64,000 nt of DNA from assembly GCA_963779735.1 (NCBI GenBank), contig CAVZZJ010000009.1, positions 62,001-126,000 on the forward strand, read 5' to 3'. Source of the DNA: Bog-473 sp963779735 (lineage in GTDB: Bacteria; Actinomycetota; Acidimicrobiia; Acidimicrobiales; RAAP-2). Positions 1 to 6,840 of this stretch are shown in pieces. Within the stretch, counting starts at the first letter, position 1. Each line of letters opens with the position of its first letter. Below the pieces are notes generated by a model that was not told where the DNA came from, did not search any database, and saw only the letters and a program-made list of their open reading frames with translations. The position numbers and the translations under genes are program-made.

Positions 1-132
1 GCTCAGCCGGCACCGCCTAGCGATGGCGGCCACCAACCCTCCGAACTGCTGGATGAGCGTCTCCCAGGCCGCGCCGGCGCCGGCCCGGGCCTCCGCCACG
101 ACCAGGGTCAGATCCCCGTCGTCGGTAGTCAC
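1..132 (-). CDS. ECF-type RNA polymerase sigma factor, N-terminal fragment (runs off the window)
   Basis: Only the first 44 codons are present, reading leftward from a GTG at 132 preceded by the purine-rich AGACGGCGAGG. After a short acidic leader (VTTDDGDLTLVVAEARAGAG) comes AWETLIQQFGGLVAAIARR, the pattern of sigma-70 region 2.1 in ECF sigma factors (aromatic, Leu/Ile-rich helix, 'F..L...IAR'). The gene is co-directional with, and downstream of, the priming sugar transferase, so it might belong to the same regulatory unit. The rest of region 2 and all of region 4 lie outside the window, so the ECF subgroup cannot be assigned. The family call rests on this short pattern alone. Confidence 0.65.
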   Translation of the reverse strand, partial: MTTDDGDLTLVVAEARAGAGAAWETLIQQFGGLVAAIARRCRLS

Positions 133-320
133 CCTCGCCGTCTCTTCCCGCGTACCTCGGGGTCGCTCACCGACTCTTCGACGGACACAACCCGAACCCT
201 TCCGACACCGCCGAGAACCGGACGCCAGCGCGCCAGCCGGTCGTGTCACAGCCATAGTCCCCGAATTCTTGGGATTCGTCATCCCCTCTTTTGAGGATCA
301 ATGCCGACTTTCGAAGGCAT

Positions 321-378
321 CGAGTGACGAGACGACGTCGAGTGACTCGAAACGAGTGACTCGAAAAGACGGAGTGAC
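321..378. promoter_or_regulatory. Tandem palindromic repeats (CGAGTGACTCG) upstream of the sigma-factor gene
   Basis: Two perfect 14-bp copies of CGAGTGACTCGAAA lie back to back at 339-352 and 353-366. Each contains the palindrome CGAGT-G-ACTCG. Partial copies (CGAGTGAC at 321-328, GAGTGAC at 372-378) flank them. The array is in the 264-bp gap between the sugar transferase stop and the sigma-factor start, so it may be an operator array for the sigma gene. No promoter was identified. Confidence 0.4.
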
Positions 379-396
379 CCGCCGGCATCGCTCAGA

Positions 397-2160
397 TCAA
401 GAGTGTGAAGGAGCCGGTCCCGACCGGCGGAACCTCAACGCATGCATGATCACCATCGGAACGGTCGCGACGAGAATCATCAGGTCGAGCCCGATCGACC
501 AATTGTCGAGGTATAGGAGGTCGAGCCTCCGATAGGCGTGGAACGAGGGGCTGTTTCGCGCCTCGAGCTGCCACAGCCCTGTCACCCCCGGCTTCATGTC
601 GTGGCGGCGCAGTAGCTCGGTGTCGAATTGCGCCACCTCTTCGGGCAGGGCGGGACGCGGACCCACGAGACTCATCTTCCCGGTGATGACGTTGAAGAGC
701 TGTGGGAGCTCGTCGACGCTGAGGGCGCGGATGACGGTTCCTACCCTGGTCACGCGGGGATCCTCTGCCGCCTTGAACAGAGGGCCGTCGGTGCGTTCGT
801 TGATTCCCGACAGGTCGTCGACGGAGTTCTCCGCGTCCAAGGTCATGCTCCGCATCTTGTAGACCACGAAGGGTTGCCGGTGCAGCCCGATCCTCGTCTG
901 CCGGTAGAGCGCCGGTCCGTTGTCATCGATCCTGATGGCGATCCACGTCACCAGGAGGATCGGAGCAACGATCAGCACTCCGACGCCGGCTCCGATCACA
1001 TCGATCACACGTTTTGCCGCCAATTGCCAGGTCGCGCGCCGTCCCGGTTCGATGTAGAGAAAGGCCTCGCCACTGACCGGGACATGGCGGACCCGGTGCG
1101 TTGCCAACCCCCGAAACCCAGGACAGACCTGCACGTGCAGTCCGTGAGCCGTGCTGAGCTCAATCACGTCGCGGATCTCCGCCACCGAGAGCGCGTTCGC
1201 CACCACCAGGACGCCGGTGGATTCCGTCTTCATGGCGATGCCGGGTAGCCCGTCGATGGTCCTGTCGTTGGGCAGCTCGGCCCATTCGGGACAGAACCTG
1301 GGCTCTCCGATGATTCCCCTCACTTCGTATCCGAGCTCCGGCTGCGCATGGAGCATCCTCCAGACGTCCACGGCGTCCTCGTCGGTCCCGACCATCACGA
1401 TGCCTCGGCCGTAGCGTCCTCGCGCGCGTTGAGCGCTCAGCCATTGACCGAAGGCCCAGCGCAGCACCATGAGCGCCAGGATGCAGGAGAGCGCAGCCAC
1501 GATCACCGCGTCGCCGTCAGGGGCGTCGCCCTTAACCAGCCGGAACGCCACGGCTCCGGCGACACAGGCAACGACGATCCGCGACGTCTCGCGGCTGCGT
1601 TGGACACAGAGCCGCGATCGGTAGAGCCCGAGCAGCTGCATGGCCGCCAGGGTGACCAGGATCGCTACGACGACCGCCGCCAACCGGCGGCTCGCCGTCA
1701 CGCCTGGCGTCCCGACGGTGCCCACGGCGACCCACGTCGCGACCACGGCGGCGACATCTAGGGCGAGCAGCCGGACCCGAAGCCCGCTGCTCCGCCTGTG
1801 GACCGATGCTCGCGGGGCCGGTGCTGGCGGGGCCGGTGCTGGCGGGGCCGGTGCTGGCGGGGCCGGTGCTGGCGGGGCCGGTGCTGGCGGGGCCGGTGCT
1901 GGCGGGGCCGGTGCTGGCGGGGCCGACGGCGGGGCCGACGTGCCCTCAGGCGCTATCCGTCCTGCACGAGCGTCGACCAGGCCCACCGGGGGCAGATCGG
2001 GCAGCGGCGTCAGTGTGGCCTGTTCGGCCGACGCAGATAGCGAGCCCGCGCTCAAATCCGACGACACGACAGCTCCCCCAGGGGCGACATCTCGATCCGA
2101 GACTTTCCTTCCATCCGTCTTCGCCCGGGCGTCCGAACCACGACCCGGGGACCGCCGCAC
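397..2160 (-). CDS. Exopolysaccharide priming sugar transferase (polyprenyl-phosphate glycosylphosphotransferase)
   Basis: Membrane enzyme that should transfer a sugar-1-phosphate to undecaprenyl phosphate and start repeat-unit assembly. Of 587 residues, about 1-120 form a low-complexity Ala/Pro tail coded by a perfect 15-bp tandem repeat. Four or five hydrophobic segments follow (for example LALDVAAVVATWVAVG), then a Rossmann-like linker with IVMVGTDEDAVDVWRML. The C-terminal catalytic domain (from about residue 383) has AAKRVIDVIGAGVGVLIVAP, the KMRSM motif, SVDELPQLFNV and GKMSLVGPRP, all typical of the bacterial sugar transferase family (PF02397). Length fits the WbaP/CpsE type, apart from the Pro-rich head. 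The sugar transferred cannot be read from sequence. Start is the first in-frame codon upstream of the tail; a later start is possible. Confidence 0.93.
   Translation of the reverse strand: MRRSPGRGSDARAKTDGRKVSDRDVAPGGAVVSSDLSAGSLSASAEQATLTPLPDLPPVGLVDARAGRIAPEGTSAPPSAPPAPAPPAPAPPAPAPPAPAPPAPAPPAPAPPAPAPRASVHRRSSGLRVRLLALDVAAVVATWVAVGTVGTPGVTASRRLAAVVVAILVTLAAMQLLGLYRSRLCVQRSRETSRIVVACVAGAVAFRLVKGDAPDGDAVIVAALSCILALMVLRWAFGQWLSAQRARGRYGRGIVMVGTDEDAVDVWRMLHAQPELGYEVRGIIGEPRFCPEWAELPNDRTIDGLPGIAMKTESTGVLVVANALSVAEIRDVIELSTAHGLHVQVCPGFRGLATHRVRHVPVSGEAFLYIEPGRRATWQLAAKRVIDVIGAGVGVLIVAPILLVTWIAIRIDDNGPALYRQTRIGLHRQPFVVYKMRSMTLDAENSVDDLSGINERTDGPLFKAAEDPRVTRVGTVIRALSVDELPQLFNVITGKMSLVGPRPALPEEVAQFDTELLRRHDMKPGVTGLWQLEARNSPSFHAYRRLDLLYLDNWSIGLDLMILVATVPMVIMHALRFRRSGPAPSHS
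1820..1924. repeat. Seven perfect copies of a 15-bp tandem repeat inside the sugar transferase gene
   Basis: The unit GGTGCTGGCGGGGCC repeats seven times without a mismatch, with degenerate units on both sides. On the coding (minus) strand it gives a five-residue Ala/Pro period (APPAP). Since 15 is a multiple of three, copy-number changes stay in frame and would only lengthen or shorten the cytoplasmic tail. It is a likely variable-number locus. Confidence 0.95.
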
Positions 2161-2364
2161 GGCAGGTCAAGATCGTCGAACCTCGCACCGGGCGCGCGTC
2201 TAGAGGCTTCGGGCACCGCTCGCCGTGAGGACATGCTCTGTTGCGTGCTCTTTCGGAGGGCATTCCCACGGACCGTGATACGCGGCGCCGGGTAGATACC
2301 CCGCCCCCACGAGTGCATCAGCGAACGGCCCTCGCCCCAACTAACATCACCGTCGACTCGACCA

Positions 2365-2772
2365 TTGAGGGGCTTTCGCTTGCAGCACGGCCTGGGTTCA
2401 CCACAGCGCACAGGCCAGCACTCGGCCGATACAGGGCGGTGCGAAGCCTGCGCCGTCGCACGCTCCGGAGCCGCACGTGGCGTCGGCCCATGGCTCGCCG
2501 GCGCCACGGTGACGGTCGAAGCGGACGTCGTCGTGATCAGCGGGCCGCAGATTCCCGGCCGGGTAGTCGTTCCCCATCAGCACATCGGCGGACTCGAGGA
2601 GCTCCCCCTGCCCCGTCGCGCCCAGGTGCTCGCGGCCATCCGCCGAGCCGCCGGCGAGGTCGGCGCGGGGAATCCCGGATCACCGGTCCGGGTGGTCGTG
2701 TCGACAGATTCACCGGCGTCGGCGTCCCACGTGTGCTTCCACGTGCTGCCCCCGGATGGCACGTCTTCCTGA
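2365..2772 (+). CDS. HIT-like (histidine triad) protein with the central active-site His replaced by Cys
   Basis: A 135-residue protein from a TTG start; no other in-frame start keeps the N-terminal Cys pair. CEACAVARSG (about 28-37) resembles the CPFC-type zinc pair at the head of HIT proteins. GRVVVPHQHIGGLEELPLPR matches the 'VVPKRHV.SL.EL' strand and helix. The C-terminus SHVCFHVLPPDG aligns with the histidine triad H-x-H-x-H-x-x. The middle position, the nucleophile that carries the nucleotidyl intermediate in classical HIT hydrolases, is Cys (codon TGC at 2734-2736). Members usually hydrolyse or transfer nucleoside phosphates; this one may be inactive or changed. It is transcribed away from the sugar transferase and precedes the response regulator. 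Confidence 0.6.
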   Translation: MRGFRLQHGLGSPQRTGQHSADTGRCEACAVARSGAARGVGPWLAGATVTVEADVVVISGPQIPGRVVVPHQHIGGLEELPLPRRAQVLAAIRRAAGEVGAGNPGSPVRVVVSTDSPASASHVCFHVLPPDGTSS

Positions 2773-3124
2773 GATCGTCCGCTGGGTGAGCACGAACCGG
2801 TAATTCGGCCATGGAGGTGGCGGCTCGGGCGCAGGATCGATGCCCTCGCGTTTGCCGTAACCATCAGCGATAATGCCGCGTAAACACACCTTTTGACAAC
2901 TCGATCTGCGCGCGCGCACCGACAGGTGCTCCTTCACGCGCGGGGGACCTCTCAGCGGCTCGAGCGTTCACCGGAGCCCTGAAAAATAGTGACTTTAGCC
3001 CCTAACGGAGCGAGATCCTGGACTCCATAGTTAGAGGGCTGGCTCTATCTGTGACGGTGGCACGCTGAATAAAGGCTGCTGAAGCCTGGACTTCAACTCC
3101 TCTCGAATCCGAAGGGCACGCGAA
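2773..3124. other. Gene-less stretch before the response-regulator promoter
   Basis: No open frame here has a credible start, Shine-Dalgarno sequence or protein-like composition. It is more AT-rich than the flanking genes (for example around 2985-3010). A TTGACA at 2893-2898 has no matching -10 element. Confidence 0.5.
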
Positions 3125-3153
3125 TTGTCGGTAACGCGAGTCTCTTTTATAAG
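3125..3153 (+). promoter_or_regulatory. Putative housekeeping-type promoter for the response regulator
   Basis: TTGTCG (3125-3130) and TATAAG (3148-3153) are separated by exactly 17 bp, matching sigma-70 consensus at 4/6 and 5/6. Downstream, AGGACAGGAG precedes an ATG at 3173 that opens a 55-codon frame. That frame ends in the TGA overlapping the regulator ATG at 3337 (ATGA), so it may be a translated leader. Confidence 0.45.
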
Positions 3154-3336
3154 GACAGGAGTCGATATTGCGATGAAATTCGGACCGATTTGGCGCGGTC
3201 CACAGAGGCACGGGGACAGAGCCGATCTGCTGCGAGAGGCGGTGACGACGCCTGCCACCCGGAGCGGGTCACTCGGAACCAGGGGAATGTCCTCCTGTCC
3301 GCCCGAACGGTTGGGCCGCTCGGCGGAGATCATCGC

Positions 3337-4071
3337 ATGAGCCGTGCCGGCCAAGGTTCGACCGACCCTCCGGTACCGCCCGCTCGCGTCCTGATCGCCG
3401 GGAGCAATCTTTTCGCCGGTACGCTGGCTCGCGCGCTGAAAACGCACGGATTCGCCACCATGCACACCGCAGCGACTGCTCAGGAGATCGCGCGGAAGCT
3501 GGAATGGGGACCGGATCTGGTGTTGATCGACCTCCGGCCCTTCAACGTGAAATCCGGATCGGCCATCGTCAGGCGCGTGCAAAAGTCCGGACGCCAGATC
3601 TGCGTCATCGATTTCGCCGGGGACGGTGACCGACCCTCGGCCTGGCTTGGAGCCGGATCGTCGGCCGTGGTCGACGAGGACGAACCGTTCGACCAGTTGT
3701 TCCGGACGATCATCCGGCTGCTGGGTATCAGCCCACCGGGCAGCGCCTCGCGAGCACCGGCTACATCGACAGGCGAGCCGCCTGACGCCTGGCGAGGGGG
3801 TCCCCGCACCAAGGTGTTCGCCAGGCTGACCGAGCGTGAACAGGTCGTGCTGTCAGAACTCATGGAAGGCAACTGCGCCGAGGACATCGCCAAGGCGGCC
3901 TTCGTGTCGATCTCGACCGTTCGGTCACAGATAAAGGCCATTTTGCAGAAGCTCGGAGTGAACTCCCAACTCGCTGCCGTCGCGATGGCGCGGCGCGCGG
4001 GGTGGTCCCTGCAGAGGCCGACCGGAACCCCTCAGAAACCGTCGAACAGCCGGCGCAGCCAAGCCTCCTGA
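3337..4071 (+). CDS. LuxR-family response regulator with a degenerate receiver domain
   Basis: A 244-residue DNA-binding regulator. The ATG at 3337 was chosen because CGGAG lies 8 bp upstream and because the receiver fold starts soon after (RVLIAGSNLFAGTLARALK, about residue 20). The receiver keeps a candidate phospho-acceptor Asp in DLVLIDLRPF. It lacks the acidic pair after beta-1 and has DEDEP where the conserved Lys of beta-5 is expected, so it may not be controlled by phosphorylation. Residues about 165-230 form a LuxR/GerE helix-turn-helix (LTEREQVVLSELMEGNCAEDIAK, then VSISTVRSQIKAILQKLGV). Its position at the head of the polysaccharide genes suggests control of that cluster. No partner histidine kinase is in the window. 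Confidence 0.85.
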   Translation: MSRAGQGSTDPPVPPARVLIAGSNLFAGTLARALKTHGFATMHTAATAQEIARKLEWGPDLVLIDLRPFNVKSGSAIVRRVQKSGRQICVIDFAGDGDRPSAWLGAGSSAVVDEDEPFDQLFRTIIRLLGISPPGSASRAPATSTGEPPDAWRGGPRTKVFARLTEREQVVLSELMEGNCAEDIAKAAFVSISTVRSQIKAILQKLGVNSQLAAVAMARRAGWSLQRPTGTPQKPSNSRRSQAS

Positions 4072-4171
4072 CCGAGAGAGGCCGAAGGGCGCTGGCGTCC
4101 GAGGCCGTCATGGGCTGGACCCCGGCCAGCTGATCGCCGAAGTCATGTGTATCTCAGCGGCGCCGCACGGC

Positions 4172-4186
4172 TCATGTTGTACATGA
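4172..4186. promoter_or_regulatory. Inverted repeat TCATGT-TGT-ACATGA upstream of the GDP-mannose dehydrogenase gene
   Basis: Perfect 6-bp arms with a 3-bp spacer sit 46 bp before the dehydrogenase start. A single TCATGT half-site lies 29 bp upstream at 4143-4148. The element is a plausible operator, perhaps for the preceding LuxR-type regulator; no experimental motif is known to me. Confidence 0.35.
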
Positions 4187-4232
4187 CGCCATCACGCTGC
4201 GGGCTGGCTCCCGCGCCACGGCGCCCGAAGGC

Positions 4233-5549
4233 ATGAAGGTCGCCGTCTTCGGGCTTGGTTATGTCGGCACCGTCTCCGCCGCTTGTCTGGCTGCGAACGG
4301 TCACGACGTCTGGGGAGTCGATCCGGACGAACTGAAGGTCGCGGCCATCTCGGCCGGTCACAGTCCGGTGGTCGAGCCCGGGCTGCAACCCCTCGTTGCG
4401 GAATCGGTCGCCGGCGGCACGCTCCACGCGTCGGTCCGGCCCGCTGACGCATTGGAGAACGCCGAAGTCTCGCTCCTCTGCGTCGGCACGCCGTCCACCA
4501 ACAGTGGTGAAGCCAATCTCGCCTACATCTACCGCGTCGTCGAAGACCTCATCCAACCTCTGTGCGACTCACCCCCGGCGCAGGGATGCCACACGATCGT
4601 CATCCGGAGCACGGTTCCGCCGGGCACGGTAGAGGACGTCACCGCTGTCGTGCAGACCTCGTTCGCAGAGGCGGGACTGGACGTGACCGTCGCCGTATGC
4701 CCTGAATTCCTCCGCGAAGGCACGGGTATCGCGGATTTTTTGTCTCCGCCCTACACGGTGATCGGAGCGTCAGATCTGCGGACCATCGCCACCGTGTCAC
4801 GACTGTTCGCCTTCCTCGACGCGCCGCTACGCATCGTCCACCCCCGCACGGCCGAGGCTCTGAAGTACGCGTGCAACGCGTTCCATGCCACGAAGGTCTC
4901 GTTCGCCAACGAAGTCGGACGGATATTGAGCCGGCTCGGTGTCGACAGCCGAGAGGTCATGGGTATCTTCTGCGAAGACACCACCCTCAACATCTCACCC
5001 AGATACCTGCGGCCAGGCTTCGCCTTCGGCGGGTCGTGCCTGCCGAAGGACCTTCGCTCACTTCTGTACCTGGCGCGGAGCGAGAGCATCGACGTGCCGT
5101 TGCTCTCAGGCGCCCTGGCAAGCAACCGGTTGACGATTGACGAAGCCATCGACCGTGTCGTCGCCAGCGACGGACTCCGAGTCGCCCTGCTCGGTTTGAG
5201 CTTCAAGCCGGGAAGCGACGATCTGCGCGAGAGCCCATACGTCGATCTGGCAGAGACCCTGCTCGGTAAGGGCTACGAGGTGCGCATTCACGACCCCACC
5301 CTCAACCCATCCTCCCTGGCCGGTACCAATCGTCAGTACGTGGAGTCGAAGCTCCCGCACCTCAAGCGGATCCTTACCGACGGGCCCGAGGAGGCCATTC
5401 ACGGTGCCGACATCGCCATCGTGTCCCACGCGACGCAGGAGGTGGTGGCCGCCCTCCTGGCCTCTCCCCCGGGGAGGATCATCGATCTTGCCGGTCACCT
5501 CGGACCCGAGATCGAGGCGTTGGAGTGCTACGAGGGCTTCGCCTGGTGA
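4233..5549 (+). CDS. GDP-mannose 6-dehydrogenase-like nucleotide-sugar dehydrogenase
   Basis: A 438-residue NAD-dependent enzyme that oxidises C6 of a nucleotide sugar to a uronate in two steps. The N-terminal Rossmann motif is MKVAVFGLGYVGTVSAACLA; VCPEFLREG and the central ALKYACNAFHATKVSFANE follow. The catalytic Cys is residue 269 in FGGSCLPKDL, preceded by LNISPRYLRPGFAFGG. The C-terminal domain has RVALLGLSFKPGSDDLRESP. The 'LN.SPRYLRPGFAFGGSCLPKD' and 'DDLRESP' patterns are closest to AlgD-type GDP-mannose dehydrogenases rather than UDP-glucose enzymes. That would supply GDP-mannuronate, but substrate assignment by motif alone is tentative. The start has only a weak GAAGG just upstream. 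Confidence 0.9.
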   Translation: MKVAVFGLGYVGTVSAACLAANGHDVWGVDPDELKVAAISAGHSPVVEPGLQPLVAESVAGGTLHASVRPADALENAEVSLLCVGTPSTNSGEANLAYIYRVVEDLIQPLCDSPPAQGCHTIVIRSTVPPGTVEDVTAVVQTSFAEAGLDVTVAVCPEFLREGTGIADFLSPPYTVIGASDLRTIATVSRLFAFLDAPLRIVHPRTAEALKYACNAFHATKVSFANEVGRILSRLGVDSREVMGIFCEDTTLNISPRYLRPGFAFGGSCLPKDLRSLLYLARSESIDVPLLSGALASNRLTIDEAIDRVVASDGLRVALLGLSFKPGSDDLRESPYVDLAETLLGKGYEVRIHDPTLNPSSLAGTNRQYVESKLPHLKRILTDGPEEAIHGADIAIVSHATQEVVAALLASPPGRIIDLAGHLGPEIEALECYEGFAW

Positions 5550-5576
5550 GCGAGCCCAGGCAGAGAGCGCACGCGC

Positions 5577-6833
5577 GTGGAGAAAAGGCGGCACGGCGCG
5601 GCAGAGGTCGGCCCTCGAAGGCGTGGGCGCGTCCTCATTCTGGTCCAGAACCTGTCGGTGCCGTTCGATCGCCGGGTCTGGCTCGAGTGCCAGTCACTGA
5701 CCGCTGCCGGATTCCGGGTCGCGGTGGTCTGCCCGAAGGCTCCCGGCGATCCGACCTACTACCGGTTGCGCGGAGTCGATCTCTTCAAGTACCGACCGTA
5801 CGCGCCGGGAACGTCGAGCGTCTCCTTCGTCCTGGAATACGTGTACTCGTTCATCATGACATTGGGGCTCAGCCTCCGGGCCAGCCTCGGTGGTCGATTC
5901 GACGTCGTTCAGAGCTGCAATCCTCCGGACCTCTTCTGGCCCATTGGGGTCCTCTTTCGCATCCTCCACGGGTCGTCCTTCGTGTTCGACCACCACGATC
6001 TCTGCCCCGAGCTCTTCCTCTCTCGGTTCCCGGACGGGAACCGGTCCGTCTATCGAGCGCTGCGCTTCATGGAGCGATGCACGGCACGGGCGGCTGACCA
6101 AGTGATTGCCACCAACGACTCGTACCGGCGAATCGTCCTCGAGCGGGACGGGGTGTCCCCGACGAGCGTCACCGTGGTCCGCACAGGGCCGGACCTCGCC
6201 TCGCTTCGTCGTTCGACGGCCCAGCCGAGCGTCCTGCGGACCAAACCCCACGTGGCTGCCTATCTGGGTGTGATGGGGCCACAGGACGGTGTAGACCTCG
6301 TACTGAAGGTGGCGGATCAGGTTGTGCACCGACTCGGCCGGCACGACATCGGCTTCACCCTCATCGGGTCGGGCGACTGTTACGACGAACTCGTCGCGTT
6401 GAGCCACCACCTCGGCCTCACCGACTACGTCACATTCACGGGACGTATCCCCGACGCAGACGTCGCGGCGATTCTCTCCTCGGCCGACGTAGGGATTTCG
6501 CCCGATCCGAAGAACCCGTTGAACGACGTCTCCACGATGAACAAGACCATGGAGTACATGGCCTTCGAGCTACCGGTCGTAGCCTTCGATCTGTGGGAAA
6601 CCCGAATCTCGGCTTCCGACGCAGCCGTCTATGCGACCCCCAACGACGTGGAGGAGTTGGCGAAGTTGCTCGTCGACTTGGTCGACGACGAACCCCGGCG
6701 GCTATCGATGGGGCGGGCGGGTCGCGCGCGAATCGAAACGGAGCTCGCATGGGAACATCAAGCTCTTCGCTACGTGGGCGTCTACGAGAAGCTTGCGGCG
6801 GAATCCCCGCAACCCGTCGCCGTGAGTGCCTGA
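5577..6833 (+). CDS. GT4-family glycosyltransferase
   Basis: A 418-residue cytoplasmic GT-B enzyme, started at a GTG 27 bp after the dehydrogenase stop. The acceptor half opens with RVLILVQNLSVPFDRRVWLE and carries DVVQSCNPPDLFWPIG and FDHHDLCPE, common to exopolysaccharide GT4 enzymes. The donor half has GFTLIGSGDCYDEL, VTFTGRIPDADVAAILSSAD and the nucleotide-binding TMEYMAFELPVVAFDL (near residue 320). It is expected to add one sugar to the lipid-linked repeat unit; donor and linkage are unknown. It sits in a co-directional run from the dehydrogenase to the second glycosyltransferase, implying a single operon. Confidence 0.9.
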   Translation: MEKRRHGAAEVGPRRRGRVLILVQNLSVPFDRRVWLECQSLTAAGFRVAVVCPKAPGDPTYYRLRGVDLFKYRPYAPGTSSVSFVLEYVYSFIMTLGLSLRASLGGRFDVVQSCNPPDLFWPIGVLFRILHGSSFVFDHHDLCPELFLSRFPDGNRSVYRALRFMERCTARAADQVIATNDSYRRIVLERDGVSPTSVTVVRTGPDLASLRRSTAQPSVLRTKPHVAAYLGVMGPQDGVDLVLKVADQVVHRLGRHDIGFTLIGSGDCYDELVALSHHLGLTDYVTFTGRIPDADVAAILSSADVGISPDPKNPLNDVSTMNKTMEYMAFELPVVAFDLWETRISASDAAVYATPNDVEELAKLLVDLVDDEPRRLSMGRAGRARIETELAWEHQALRYVGVYEKLAAESPQPVAVSA

Positions 6834-6840
6834 CGCTGAC

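Noticed and set aside
1640..2228. Gly/Ala-rich and repeat-rich plus-strand frames opposite the sugar transferase
   Set aside because: They are products of the 15-bp repeat read on the opposite strand; no start signals and no family resemblance.
2893..2898. Perfect TTGACA
   Set aside because: No TATAAT-like element at 16-18 bp; the following sequence is GC-rich, so it is probably chance.
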